Source: Planococcus sp. SK3692
Lineage (GTDB): Bacteria; Bacillota; Bacilli; Bacillales_A; Planococcaceae
Direction: 5' to 3'
Length of the DNA stretch: 48,414 nt
NCBI RefSeq assembly: GCF_028890485.2
Contig: NZ_JARCHV010000004.1
Location: 1-48,414, forward strand
In this document: positions 40,805 through 48,414 of the stretch, in pieces
Layout of the letters: the number at the start of each line of letters is the position of its first letter
Position numbering within the stretch: the first letter of the stretch is position 1
The notes under the pieces: generated by a model
Told to the model about the DNA's origin: nothing
The model's database searches: none
The model's input: only the letters and a program-made list of their open reading frames with translations
Position numbers and translations under genes: made by a program

Positions 40805-41677
40805 ATGAAAGGTAAAGAAAGAGACGATGCATCAAATAAAACCTATAAGCTCGCTTCTCCGAAACATACTCATCTTAAGTTTACTGATGGATTACAGAGG
40901 CTGAACATCTCAGTTTCGCGTGTCGAAAATATTATTTCTAAAGTTCTAAGTTTTGAAAAAAATTTATCTGAACAAATAAAGCCTCTAATAGGAATAGCAG
41001 GAAAAGTCGTTGAATTTACACAAACTATTGATTGGAACCAGGTCGAGGAAAGATGGATTTTAATAGCTGAAAATACTGGGGAAAATGGTTGGACTATTCC
41101 TTTAAATATGAATTTGGACACACTTTTTTCTCTAACTGAAATAAATAAAAAAGAAGAAATCGATAAGATATTTATGGACTTCTTTGCAGACCAAGAAAAC
41201 TATCAATCTATGAAGAAGGACATTCTTGCTAATGAATCCCTCCAAGATTTTCATGCATTGTTAGTTCAGTGTTTTGATAGCTATGAGAGGGAAGATTTCT
41301 TAATAGCTATACCTAGTCTTTTCAGTATTGTAGAAGGATATGCCAACGAACTAATTATCGATCAGTTCAAGAAAACATCTGATTATAATCCTAAGAAAAG
41401 AGTTAGTTTACCTAATAAATATAAACAAGTGCATAAGCAAAATGATTCTTCTTTTAAAGATATTGTATACATTTCAGCATTAATATTCTTGGAGAAGTCT
41501 TTTGATCAAAATGCTTTTAATGATGATCCTCTTAAAGACAATAGACCGATGATAATTAATCGACATCGTGTTCTACATGGTAGAGACAATCCTGCTTTAT
41601 GGACAAAAGTAGATGCAATATGCCTTTTTAATGCAATTGCTACATTATCTTCACTAGAGGTACCAGAAGCAAATTAA
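40805..41677 (+). CDS. HEPN-like domain protein (candidate defence gene 2)
   Basis: 290 aa from the ATG at 40805 with GGAAGTG upstream. The C-terminal helical domain ends NRHRVLHGRDNP, with Arg253 and His258 forming the Rx4H motif of HEPN RNases; an upstream helix FLIAIPSLFSIVEGYANELI is typical of HEPN/Abi-type proteins. HEPN nucleases cut RNA in many phage-defence and toxin systems. The N-terminal half is of no recognised family. Starts 48 bp after the membrane-protein gene. Confidence 0.65.
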   Translation: MKGKERDDASNKTYKLASPKHTHLKFTDGLQRLNISVSRVENIISKVLSFEKNLSEQIKPLIGIAGKVVEFTQTIDWNQVEERWILIAENTGENGWTIPLNMNLDTLFSLTEINKKEEIDKIFMDFFADQENYQSMKKDILANESLQDFHALLVQCFDSYEREDFLIAIPSLFSIVEGYANELIIDQFKKTSDYNPKKRVSLPNKYKQVHKQNDSSFKDIVYISALIFLEKSFDQNAFNDDPLKDNRPMIINRHRVLHGRDNPALWTKVDAICLFNAIATLSSLEVPEAN

Positions 41678-41760
41678 AATCAATAAAAATTGATTTTATA
41701 TGTAGAGAAAACATTACATGCGAAAAAAATCTCGCAATTAAAAAGAAGTGGGGGAAAGAA

Positions 41761-43065
41761 ATGACTTATTTATATATTGATGAAAAAGGCCCGCAAGAAA
41801 CAATCAGAGCCTCGAATCCTTATAACGAAGAAAAGAAGATTAGATTAGGAAATGACAACATGTATGTATACGTTGCCGATGTAATAAAAATAAGCAAAGA
41901 TAGCCTTTCTATAATTGAAGAGAATTATAAGTTGTTAGAGCAAAAATATATAGCTTCTAGAAATTTTGACAAGGAATTAAAGGGAAAAGATATCTTGGAT
42001 AAAAATTTTAAGTTCGGAATTGCCAGTATGAAAAATAGAGAGATAGATTTTTATAATTCACTAATAGATATACTTCTTGAAAACCAGGTGGATAATTTAT
42101 TATTGTCTATAAATAAGATGTCTCTAGTTGCTGATAATCGACTAACACATTGGATACTTGAATTAGAAAAGAAAAGGTTTATAGAATCAGCTTGGCTGCT
42201 GAAATATTCCTTGGTTAAGTATCTTGAAATTGAAGCGAGTGCTAGTGTGATTCTATCCATTTTCGATTCGAATAAAAGTAACAAAGAAGTTCTTACAGAA
42301 ATCCAAAAAGATTTAGAAGCTTTTATAGAAAAAAATAAGAATATTAATAGAATGAGAGGGCAAATATTAGAATATAAGAAATTGATCCAAATTATTAAAA
42401 CCAACAAACATCTAATTTCAACTTCTTCATTTGAGGAAGTCTCATTTGATTGGGAAAAGTTTAGCTTTGATATTGATTTATGGATGACGGAAATGAGCCT
42501 AGATACCAAATTCCAAATACAATCAACTGAACTCATCCTTGATGAGGGAATACCTTTGCACCCATTCGCCAAATTTGATTTCTTATCAGTTAAAGAAGAA
42601 GAAGATTCCGTTAATCACGTCGGACTTCGAATTTCTGATGTTTTGATTGTATTTATGGGTAAGATGATTTCAAAACTAGCGAATGACGTAAGATATGATA
42701 AAAATAAACCAGATGAAAGAAAACTACTTTCCAAATCTTGGTTTGCATTAGACGAAGTACAGTTTAAGCTATTAAAAAAAATGAAAGATTATTTTTTTCC
42801 TGATAACTCAACCTACTGTTTTGTAGTGGATGTCTATTTTGACGATGCAGCCTTACTGCAAACCTATTTTGAATACGTCAGTACTTATGAATCGTTTGAC
42901 AGCTACAAAGCTCAGGCGGAGAACCATGTAGATAACCACTTTAAACATTTTATAGAAGTGATCAATTCAAAATGGGCTTTAGCAGTGAGGAATGAAAAAG
43001 TCATCAGGAAGGAACACGGCAGCATGATTGATGCTATCGCGGCTCAGATATTACGTCCTCTATGA
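41761..43065 (+). CDS. DUF3800-like protein (candidate defence gene 3)
   Basis: 434 aa, ATG with GGGGGAAAG upstream. It opens with MTYLYIDEKGP and has ELKGKDIL about 70 residues on, recalling DUF3800 proteins, an RNase-H-like family that starts with an IDESG strand and an E-L-K element. The rest is helical and charged, ending in a helix with KHFIEVINSKWALAVR. DUF3800 genes recur in defence islands. 84 bp after the HEPN-like gene on the same strand, with a strong terminator following. Confidence 0.55.
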   Translation: MTYLYIDEKGPQETIRASNPYNEEKKIRLGNDNMYVYVADVIKISKDSLSIIEENYKLLEQKYIASRNFDKELKGKDILDKNFKFGIASMKNREIDFYNSLIDILLENQVDNLLLSINKMSLVADNRLTHWILELEKKRFIESAWLLKYSLVKYLEIEASASVILSIFDSNKSNKEVLTEIQKDLEAFIEKNKNINRMRGQILEYKKLIQIIKTNKHLISTSSFEEVSFDWEKFSFDIDLWMTEMSLDTKFQIQSTELILDEGIPLHPFAKFDFLSVKEEEDSVNHVGLRISDVLIVFMGKMISKLANDVRYDKNKPDERKLLSKSWFALDEVQFKLLKKMKDYFFPDNSTYCFVVDVYFDDAALLQTYFEYVSTYESFDSYKAQAENHVDNHFKHFIEVINSKWALAVRNEKVIRKEHGSMIDAIAAQILRPL

Positions 43066-43125
43066 TCGTATAAAAATTATAGAAGTTATTTTTATAACCT
43101 TATCTATCAAAAACGATGGTTTATA

Positions 43126-43168
43126 AGAGTCAGAGAAGAAGGCGCCATTTTCTTCTCTGGCTCTTTTG
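43126..43168 (+). terminator. Terminator of the trio
   Basis: AGAGTCAGAGAAGAA pairs with TTCTTCTCTGGCTCT (one mismatch), then TTTTG. Confidence 0.88.
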
Positions 43169-43186
43169 CTTTGTTCCATTACTTTT

Positions 43187-43232
43187 TTCAAAATCAATCT
43201 ATCATAAATGTTGTTTCACAATGATTTTGAAA
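43187..43232. promoter_or_regulatory. Inverted repeat upstream of the tyrosine recombinase
   Basis: TTTTCAAAATCA and TGATTTTGAAAA, 12-bp arms about 21 bp apart. Candidate recombinase binding site or operator. Confidence 0.4.
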
Positions 43233-43252
43233 AGAAATGGGGAGGCAGAAAA

Positions 43253-44149
43253 ATGACGGAGTTCAAATTGGCAAATCACCAGGACACTTTGGAGAACCAG
43301 AAACGTTATCAAAACAGAAAAATTCATATTGAAAAAAAGATGGAGGAAATCCCAAAACAATATGAGGGCGATATTCGGAGATACAAGAACTATTGCTGCA
43401 GCACAGGCCAAGTAATCGGCGCAGAGGCGATGCTTGATTATTTGTATATCTCACTAACTGAACAGCAAGTTAAGAAAACAACGTGGGAACGCCGGCTGGC
43501 AGCTATTAGAAAGTACTTGAGTGTCATTCATAAAATAGATTTCAAAGGACAGGCTGGTGTGGCATACGAGCTTTCAGGGATACGGAAAATGTACCAGGAA
43601 GATCAATACGCTCATTTGACACAAGTTCGAGGAAAGTCGGCCTTGAATAAGAAAGAGTTGATGGATATGCTCCATTGTCTCCCGATAAGAGCAAAGGCGA
43701 TTTGTCTCGTCAATTTAGTAACCGCCAACAGACCTAGCGAAATGGTGCGGTTAAAAATAAGTGATTTCGATCTGAGCAACAAATGCGTGCACGTTTATTT
43801 GAAAAAGCAAAAAAGATGGCATACGAAACGTCTCACTCCGGAAGTTACCCATGCAATCGACGTATACATACACGAATACCGTCTGAAGCCAGATAATTAC
43901 TTTGTGGGAAGGATGTATAAGAATGGACGCTATGAAAGCACAGCAATCAGTGAAATAGGGTACTATAAATCTTTGCAGCGATGGACAGGGCTGACGGGAT
44001 ATAACTTCAGAAAAAGCCAGGTAGTAGCGATGCACGCAGCTGGCGCAGATGTATCCACTATCGCGCAACAAACCGGCCACCAATCGCTGGAAACGTTAAT
44101 TCAACATTATCTTACGGTATCTGAAGGGACTATTGATAAGTATTTATGA
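43253..44149 (+). CDS. Tyrosine recombinase (integrase family)
   Basis: 298 aa from the ATG at 43253 with GGGGAGG upstream. Phage-integrase core with Arg160 (TANRPSEMVRL), Arg253 (YNFRKSQVV), His276 (TGHQS) and nucleophile Tyr286 (QHYLT). The His usually three residues before the second Arg is Tyr here. An N-terminal SAM-like core-binding domain is present. Upstream, TTTTCAAAATCA and TGATTTTGAAAA form an inverted repeat (43187-43232). It may cut its own sites, perhaps the plasmid's dif-like or palindromic sites, or resolve multimers; undecided. Confidence 0.88.
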   Translation: MTEFKLANHQDTLENQKRYQNRKIHIEKKMEEIPKQYEGDIRRYKNYCCSTGQVIGAEAMLDYLYISLTEQQVKKTTWERRLAAIRKYLSVIHKIDFKGQAGVAYELSGIRKMYQEDQYAHLTQVRGKSALNKKELMDMLHCLPIRAKAICLVNLVTANRPSEMVRLKISDFDLSNKCVHVYLKKQKRWHTKRLTPEVTHAIDVYIHEYRLKPDNYFVGRMYKNGRYESTAISEIGYYKSLQRWTGLTGYNFRKSQVVAMHAAGADVSTIAQQTGHQSLETLIQHYLTVSEGTIDKYL

Positions 44150-44189
44150 ATGCATCCTAAAAGTGAATTTAAGAAAGTGAAAATGGGAG

Positions 44190-44220
44190 AGGACTGTTAC
44201 TTTTTGTGACAGTCCTTTTC
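44190..44220 (+). terminator. Terminator of the tyrosine recombinase gene
   Basis: AGGACTGTTAC pairs with GTGACAGTCCTTTT (one mismatch); T-run follows. Confidence 0.8.
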
Positions 44221-44250
44221 TATTTGGCAATGCAGATATTCGTTTATTGA

Positions 44251-44278
44251 ACTACCGGTAGTCATATATATGAGAATT
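44251..44278 (+). other. Candidate diverged dif-like site E
   Basis: ACTACCGGTAG, centre TCATAT, ATATGAGAATT. Against site A (minus-strand reading) each arm matches 8 of 11, in opposite orientation on the plasmid. It lies 100 bp past the tyrosine recombinase gene. Candidate only. Confidence 0.35.
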
Positions 44279-44433
44279 AATAAAGCTAATTCTCCATAAA
44301 AAAATATTGGCCTAAACTACTTGTCCTTTTAAAAGTAAATAATTTATGTAATCAAAATTATTGGAAATTTAAGGTATAATAATTGTGAGTCAACGCAGAA
44401 CTTACTAAGAAAACAAGCAGAGAAGGGGAGAAT

Positions 44434-45981
44434 ATGAATTTTGCTATAAACAAAGGGGATAACACAGAGGAGTTTATCGATTCACTTAAAGAAATTTATT
44501 CGGTGGATCAGTTAAAGCAACTAGCAAAAAAGAACTTGTATGTTTGTCCATACTGCCAAGTATCTATGCGTGTCAGGTCAGGAGATGATAGAGGGACTTA
44601 TTTCGCCCACCCTTCTAACTTGGCATGCTTAGAATCTAAGCAAGTAGAGCGTGCGTATCGCCAGTACAAAAAACAAATTCAGCGAGAATCCTTTCGGCAT
44701 CCGGTACTGGTCAGTCTGATCAAAGACGAATTAGACACAGCAGCCGCTGGAAGAGAATTAGTCGAGATTACGGAAGGGTATCGCGTTCCGCGTTTTAAGA
44801 AACACTTTCCGGATTTATATGTTCAAATAGGCAGCAAAGAGTGGGCCATTACGGTATTAACAGATATGACAGAACATGAGAGCTTGGAGCATAGTCGGAA
44901 TTTCAAAGCACGACATCAGTACTTCATCGAAAACGGATTAATACCCCTTTGGCTGATCGATAAAGCGAATTTTGCAGCCGAAACGATGAAGAGTAGTATT
45001 CTGCTGTGGGAAATTGAGTGGTTGAGTTCACATACCAGTAAAGAGGACCACGCCTGGAAGACTGAAATCGCAACTTATACTGACCGAGAAGAGTTGTTTA
45101 ACGTGTCGGGGTATACTACTTCAGCTCTTAGTTCAAATCGGAAAATAGACCTGAAAAGCATTTACTACATTTCACAGATTGAAGATAAAAACTATATTCG
45201 TGTTTTTCGCTTTATTGATGACGCAAGAGGTGAAATCTACAGAGGATTTCTGATTGGTGAGACATCAAGAGTTCCGTTTAGCCAAGCACTTCATATCGAG
45301 AATGAGGCATTCATGCTACGAGATCCGGAACAAGAGCTTTCTTTCAGGAAGACGTTCAAAGAGAGTGTCTTGCAAGCTGTGGAGAGGAAAAAGGAAAGGG
45401 AGAGACAGATTTTTGAAGAGCAAGTGCAACAAAATGCACTTCTCCGAAGAATCAGAGAAGAAGAGAAAGAAGCTGCAGTTGTCCCAATAGAGGGAGAGAA
45501 GACAGAAGAACTGCAAGAAGCTATTCCACAAATCGAACCGTCGGTTTCCTCATCGCGAGCAATTTCAACATCTAACGCCATGAGTCTGCAGGAAAAAGAA
45601 TTGGATGATCATTTTCGCCAATATTTTTATGAGTTAAATAGAGGGAAAGTCCAAAATTTATCCTCACACGTTCCCGAAAAGAAATATAAAGAATTTCTCG
45701 AAAGAATGCGAACGACAAGAATAGAAGGCGCTAGTTATATCTTGTCTTCCAATCATGTTTGGAGACCGATTATTTTAACGTGGTTGGAAGAGAACTATTA
45801 CGTGGAAAACTGGACGGTTTCTGTGCAAATAATAAGAGACGTTTTAAAAAATGCTCGAGTTGAATTTACAGAAAATCGTGAAGAGATTTTAAAAGTACCC
45901 ATTAAAGATTTTCTTATGGTCTACCAAAAATCACTTAAAAAAGACTTGAAAGTAAAAAGTAGCTTCAGTATAAAAAGCTGA
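44434..45981 (+). CDS. CoiA-like protein
   Basis: 515 aa. The N-terminus has a zinc-ribbon/strand motif YVCPYCQVSMRVRSGDDRGTYFAHPSN, then HFPDLYVQIGSKEWAITVLTD, the nuclease-like core (Asp...Glu-x) of CoiA competence proteins, and ARHQYFIENGLIPLWLID. A coiled coil at about 310-350 and an extra helical C-terminus make it longer than CoiA (about 350-380 aa). CoiA helps process incoming single-stranded DNA during transformation; on a conjugative plasmid it may handle entering strands. TATAAT at 44375 is a plausible -10. Confidence 0.78.
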   Translation: MNFAINKGDNTEEFIDSLKEIYSVDQLKQLAKKNLYVCPYCQVSMRVRSGDDRGTYFAHPSNLACLESKQVERAYRQYKKQIQRESFRHPVLVSLIKDELDTAAAGRELVEITEGYRVPRFKKHFPDLYVQIGSKEWAITVLTDMTEHESLEHSRNFKARHQYFIENGLIPLWLIDKANFAAETMKSSILLWEIEWLSSHTSKEDHAWKTEIATYTDREELFNVSGYTTSALSSNRKIDLKSIYYISQIEDKNYIRVFRFIDDARGEIYRGFLIGETSRVPFSQALHIENEAFMLRDPEQELSFRKTFKESVLQAVERKKERERQIFEEQVQQNALLRRIREEEKEAAVVPIEGEKTEELQEAIPQIEPSVSSSRAISTSNAMSLQEKELDDHFRQYFYELNRGKVQNLSSHVPEKKYKEFLERMRTTRIEGASYILSSNHVWRPIILTWLEENYYVENWTVSVQIIRDVLKNARVEFTENREEILKVPIKDFLMVYQKSLKKDLKVKSSFSIKS

Positions 45982-46016
45982 AAACTGAAATGTACAGGAT
46001 GAAGGGAGACTGAAAA

Positions 46017-46220
46017 TTGAAATGTTCTAAATGTGAGAAAGAAAATAATAGCTATATGAAAAATTGTAAGTACTGCGGAAATAGGTTTGTTCCTTCAGAG
46101 CCATCTGATAATACGCTTGGACGTTGTGAATGTGGTTGTCCAGTGCCATTAACCAACGGAAAAGGATATTGTGTCAATTGCAAAGAGGAAGTCTACAGTT
46201 CCGAGTTAGGCTTTTACTAA
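46017..46220 (+). CDS. Zinc-ribbon protein
   Basis: 67 aa from a TTG with AAGGGAG eight bases upstream. Three CxxC pairs: CSKC, CKYC, and CGC/CVNC in the C-terminal half, so one or two zinc ribbons. It follows the CoiA-like gene by 35 bp and is probably co-transcribed. Function unknown; nucleic-acid or protein binding is possible. Confidence 0.7.
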   Translation: MKCSKCEKENNSYMKNCKYCGNRFVPSEPSDNTLGRCECGCPVPLTNGKGYCVNCKEEVYSSELGFY

Positions 46221-46285
46221 GAACCATATCCTTTGGCTTAATTGATGGTGTTCTATATTTCAGGCCATGAAATCATAGGGACAAA

Positions 46286-46330
46286 AAATAGAACTAGAGA
46301 GGATATGCTTCTATCTCTCTGGTTCTATTT
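46286..46330. terminator. Bidirectional terminator between the zinc-ribbon and antitoxin genes
   Basis: AAATAGAACTAGAGAGGATA pairs with TATCTCTCTGGTTCTATTT with two mismatches; serves two convergent genes. Confidence 0.85.
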
Positions 46331-46356
46331 GAGTTTCTTCTATTTTACATAGCTAT

Positions 46357-46683
46357 CTACGAATGAATTAAATCCTTACCTTTAGGATTTTCCTTAAACG
46401 TAGGAGTTAAATCTTCGAGACCACCCAAAGCTACGAAAACTTTATCATATGTTTCGGATTTGATGTTATCAGCACCACTTTCAATCTTCGATAGGGTCGC
46501 CTGTGTAAAGGTATCTCCATGATCTTTGATCATAGAAACAACCTCTTTTTGGGTCAAGCCTAGTTCAAGGCGTCTCTTGAGTATTTTTTTACCCATAATG
46601 ACCGAAATTTTATTCAGGTGTTCATTGACTTTCGGCACTTGTCTTAAGATGCCCATGACATCGTTATAATTCTTATTTGCCAT
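46357..46683 (-). CDS. XRE-family antitoxin
   Basis: 108 aa. HTH_3 domain: GKKILKRRLELGLTQKEVVSMIKDHGDTFTQATLSKIESGADNI. It follows the Gp49-like gene by 17 bp on the same strand, the common order of RelE/HigB-type toxin then XRE antitoxin. It should repress the pair and neutralise the toxin. Confidence 0.8.
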   Translation of the reverse strand: MANKNYNDVMGILRQVPKVNEHLNKISVIMGKKILKRRLELGLTQKEVVSMIKDHGDTFTQATLSKIESGADNIKSETYDKVFVALGGLEDLTPTFKENPKGKDLIHS

Positions 46684-46700
46684 TTAAACCCTCTCCTTTT

Positions 46701-47147
46701 TTACTCAGGTTTAAAAAATTCAACCATCATTTTTTCACTCGCACTAATTGCGTGTTCAAAGTCTCGTGAATAGGTCGCCTGCTTGATGACAGCTTTTGTG
46801 AAGTAAATGGTTTGGTTGCCTTTGTCATCCATTTCATAGAAAAAGATCGCTCGAAAAGCTCCTATCGGTCTCCAATTCGCTCGTGCTTCCATCAGTGGGG
46901 GGTGGTGGTTCAGTTCTTTTACTACATCGACTAGTGTGATGGGATTTCCTGCCGAGCTGATACCGTATAACGTACGTTTTTCTATAGGAGGAACTCCTAT
47001 GGCTTTCATGTAATCAAGTAGCTGGGCTATACGAGCTGCAAGTTCTGCATAATCTTTATCGGTCATGGCTCTATCAGCAATAGAAGTGATTAAATCTATG
47101 ACTTGTTGGTTGCCATGTTCATCTGCTAAGAATTCAATTTCTACCAT
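46701..47147 (-). CDS. Phage-derived Gp49-like/HigB toxin
   Basis: 148 aa. The C-terminal part, NWRPIGAFRAIFFYEMDDKGNQTIYFTKAVIKQATYSRDFEHAISASEKMMVEFF, matches the Gp49-like/RelE toxin pattern (a strand pair, then an exposed helix); the N-terminal 60 residues are helical. No ribosome site precedes the ATG; instead TATAAT ends one base before it, so translation may be leaderless or start elsewhere. Second toxin-antitoxin pair of the plasmid. Confidence 0.7.
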   Translation of the reverse strand: MVEIEFLADEHGNQQVIDLITSIADRAMTDKDYAELAARIAQLLDYMKAIGVPPIEKRTLYGISSAGNPITLVDVVKELNHHPPLMEARANWRPIGAFRAIFFYEMDDKGNQTIYFTKAVIKQATYSRDFEHAISASEKMMVEFFKPE

Positions 47148-47275
47148 AATTATATCACGTGGAATATAAATTTTCTAACAAATTATATTCTATGTAATAT
47201 ATTCACCTCCTCTTCATTTGAATACAGAGTTACACCATACGGATAGCTCCGATATAGGAAATTAAGTTTCTTCTA

Positions 47276-47893
47276 TTATAATAGGTTACCTGTTTGTTCT
47301 TCGAGCGCTTTGACCAATTTATAAAAACTGGTCTTTTTCACTCCGGCTTCCTGCATGGCTTCGACTGCCGTTAACTCTTTGGCTTTCCATTTTCTATAAA
47401 CCTCTTTGAATTCTTCGGAAACAAAAACAGCCGGCCTTCCAAATTGAATGCCGTTTTGCAGCGCTAAGTCAATTCCTTCACGCTGCCGTTTCCGGATACG
47501 TTGCCGTTCCTCTTCTGCCATCCAGGATAGAATCTGCAAAACCAAGTCTGCAATAAATGTTCCCATGCTGTCTTTGTATTGAGTCGTATCCAACAACGGC
47601 ATATCCAGCACCACAATATCGGCTTCAATGTTTTTCGTCAGGTCATTCCACTCCTGAAGGATTTCTTCTTTGTTCCGGCCGAACCGATCTAGGGAGTGGA
47701 TATACAAAATGTCGCCCTTCCGGATAACTCGTTTTAATAATTGATAGTTCGCTCGTTCGAAGTTCTTTCCACTTTGTTTGTCTAAATATATATCGCGTCC
47801 ATTGATTCCCATTTTTTTCATGGCGTCCAATTGACGTCCTTCATTTTGATCTTTGCTGCTGACACGTATGTAACCAAATTTGCGATGTTCCAT
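47276..47893 (-). CDS. Serine recombinase / resolvase
   Basis: 205 aa. Catalytic N-terminal domain: FGYIRVSSKDQN with Ser12, LDRFGRNKEEI, MAEEERQRIRKRQREGIDLA. C-terminal HTH (KELTAVEAMQEAGVKKTSFYKLVKAL) for site binding. Size and layout are those of Tn3/Tn552-type resolvases and pSM19035-beta relatives. The site cluster at 47940-48062 lies directly upstream. It likely resolves plasmid dimers or a cointegrate. Confidence 0.94.
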   Translation of the reverse strand: MEHRKFGYIRVSSKDQNEGRQLDAMKKMGINGRDIYLDKQSGKNFERANYQLLKRVIRKGDILYIHSLDRFGRNKEEILQEWNDLTKNIEADIVVLDMPLLDTTQYKDSMGTFIADLVLQILSWMAEEERQRIRKRQREGIDLALQNGIQFGRPAVFVSEEFKEVYRKWKAKELTAVEAMQEAGVKKTSFYKLVKALEEQTGNLL

Positions 47894-47939
47894 AATTCAC
47901 CTCTATAAACGATTGTTTCCTCTCATTATACCTGAAAAC

Positions 47940-48062
47940 CGTTCGCAAAAGTGTATGCAAATTCGCGAACGTTCGTAAATTGATTTGACACGTTTACGAA
48001 CGCCTATTTCGTTCTTTTTTAGCTGTTTTCAAAGTGTTCGTAAAAGTGTACTTTTACGAACG
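47940..48062. other. res: res site cluster of the resolvase
   Basis: Three inverted repeats: CGTTCGC...GCGAACG (47940-47971), CGTTCGTAAA...TTTACGAACG (about 47970-48002, abutting the first) and GTTCGTAAAAGT-GT-ACTTTTACGAAC (48036-48061, perfect 12-bp arms, 2-bp centre). Three subsites next to the resolvase gene is the standard res layout; the perfect palindrome is the likely crossover subsite I. Confidence 0.85.
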
Positions 48063-48206
48063 GTTTTTGAATTACATACGAACTTATAAAAATATCGTTT
48101 TTAAATTTTCTAATTATTGGTAATATAACCATATACATATTTAGATTAGATAGACGATGGAAACAGTCCGGATAAAGGAGATCAAACAGAAAGTAGGCAG
48201 AATTAA

Positions 48207-48414
48207 ATGAAGGCTAAAACAATCGTAAAGAATTTTGGCTTTGAAGTTGAAGAAGAGCCAGTCAGCATCTATCCGTTTTCGCCAGTGTATCGGATGAAAC
48301 GACCTGAAGGCGACTTTATCGTCAAAAAAACGCAGCATCCAATCGAAAAAGCAAATCGTCTCATGAGATATACAAGAGTATTAAACGAACAAGGTGTTGA
48401 TGTGGTCACTCCGG
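48207..48414 (+). CDS. APH-like phosphotransferase, N-terminal part (continues at position 1)
   Basis: The ATG at 48207 begins MKAKTIVKNFGF and reads in frame through 48289 (= position 1) into the gene ending at 848. The 29 extra residues complete the N-terminal lobe of the kinase fold. The upstream spacing holds AAAGGAGATC about 30 nt away and AGGCAG nearer, so the ribosome site is modest. It is divergent from the serine resolvase gene, with the res site between them. Confidence 0.75.
   Translation, partial: MKAKTIVKNFGFEVEEEPVSIYPFSPVYRMKRPEGDFIVKKTQHPIEKANRLMRYTRVLNEQGVDVVTP
48289..48414. repeat. Terminal direct repeat, right copy (circular overlap)
   Basis: Exact copy of positions 1-126. 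Removing one copy gives the true circular length. The kinase gene that starts at 48207 continues into position 1. Confidence 0.93.

Overview
The window is a complete circular plasmid of about 48.3 kb from a low-GC Gram-positive bacterium. The last 126 bases repeat the first 126 exactly, so position 48289 is position 1 again and one gene runs across the join. A Bacillales host, perhaps Planococcaceae, is suggested by strong AGGAGG-type ribosome sites, GTG/TTG starts, a YtvA-type LOV-STAS photoreceptor, YolD-like and VanZ-like proteins and a Mob/T4SS set of Gram-positive type. The host call is inference.

Layout. (1) 0.9-6.2 kb is an array of small gene modules separated by short two-armed sites. 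Four near-perfect palindromes (11-bp arms, 6-bp centre) separate three small membrane-protein genes and lead into a DUF4304-like gene. Three further sites closely match Bacillus subtilis dif and bound an ECF sigma/anti-sigma pair and an anchored zinc peptidase. (2) 6.2-9.9 kb is a cysteine-themed cluster: a split sigma factor resembling SigO/RsoA, an intracellular-type subtilisin, a glutaredoxin-like protein, a 57-aa Cys protein and a tRNA-Cys, all on the minus strand, opposite a divergent protein with a phospholipase-A2-like Cys-rich C-terminus. (3) 10-15 kb holds a YolD-like gene, a RadC-like JAB protein, a highly structured noncoding tract, a frameshifted LOV gene, an intact LOV-STAS gene and a membrane-protein remnant. 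(4) 15-21.7 kb is DNA processing for transfer: ArdC-like protein, VirD4 coupling protein, MobA/MobL relaxase, oriT and two small accessory genes. (5) 22-27.7 kb is maintenance: ParA, a small DNA-binding partner, two arrays of seven 53-bp repeats, a primase-type Rep and a separate RepA_N initiator. (6) 27.9-36.6 kb is a type IV secretion operon (VirB2-, B3-, B4-, B1-, B8- and B6-like proteins, a lipoprotein, an EssB/YukC-like protein) ending with an AbrB-type regulator. (7) 36.6-48.2 kb is accessory: two toxin-antitoxin pairs, a candidate defence trio (membrane protein, HEPN-like, DUF3800-like), a tyrosine recombinase, a CoiA-like protein, and a serine resolvase with its res site beside an APH-type kinase gene.

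Together: mating machinery (4 and 6), segregation and replication (5), multimer resolution and addiction (7), and cargo in recombination-site-bounded modules (1, possibly 2). The strongest candidates for something undescribed are the Xer/dif-like module array in a Gram-positive plasmid and the split-sigma/subtilisin/Cys-rich PLA2-like/tRNA-Cys cluster.
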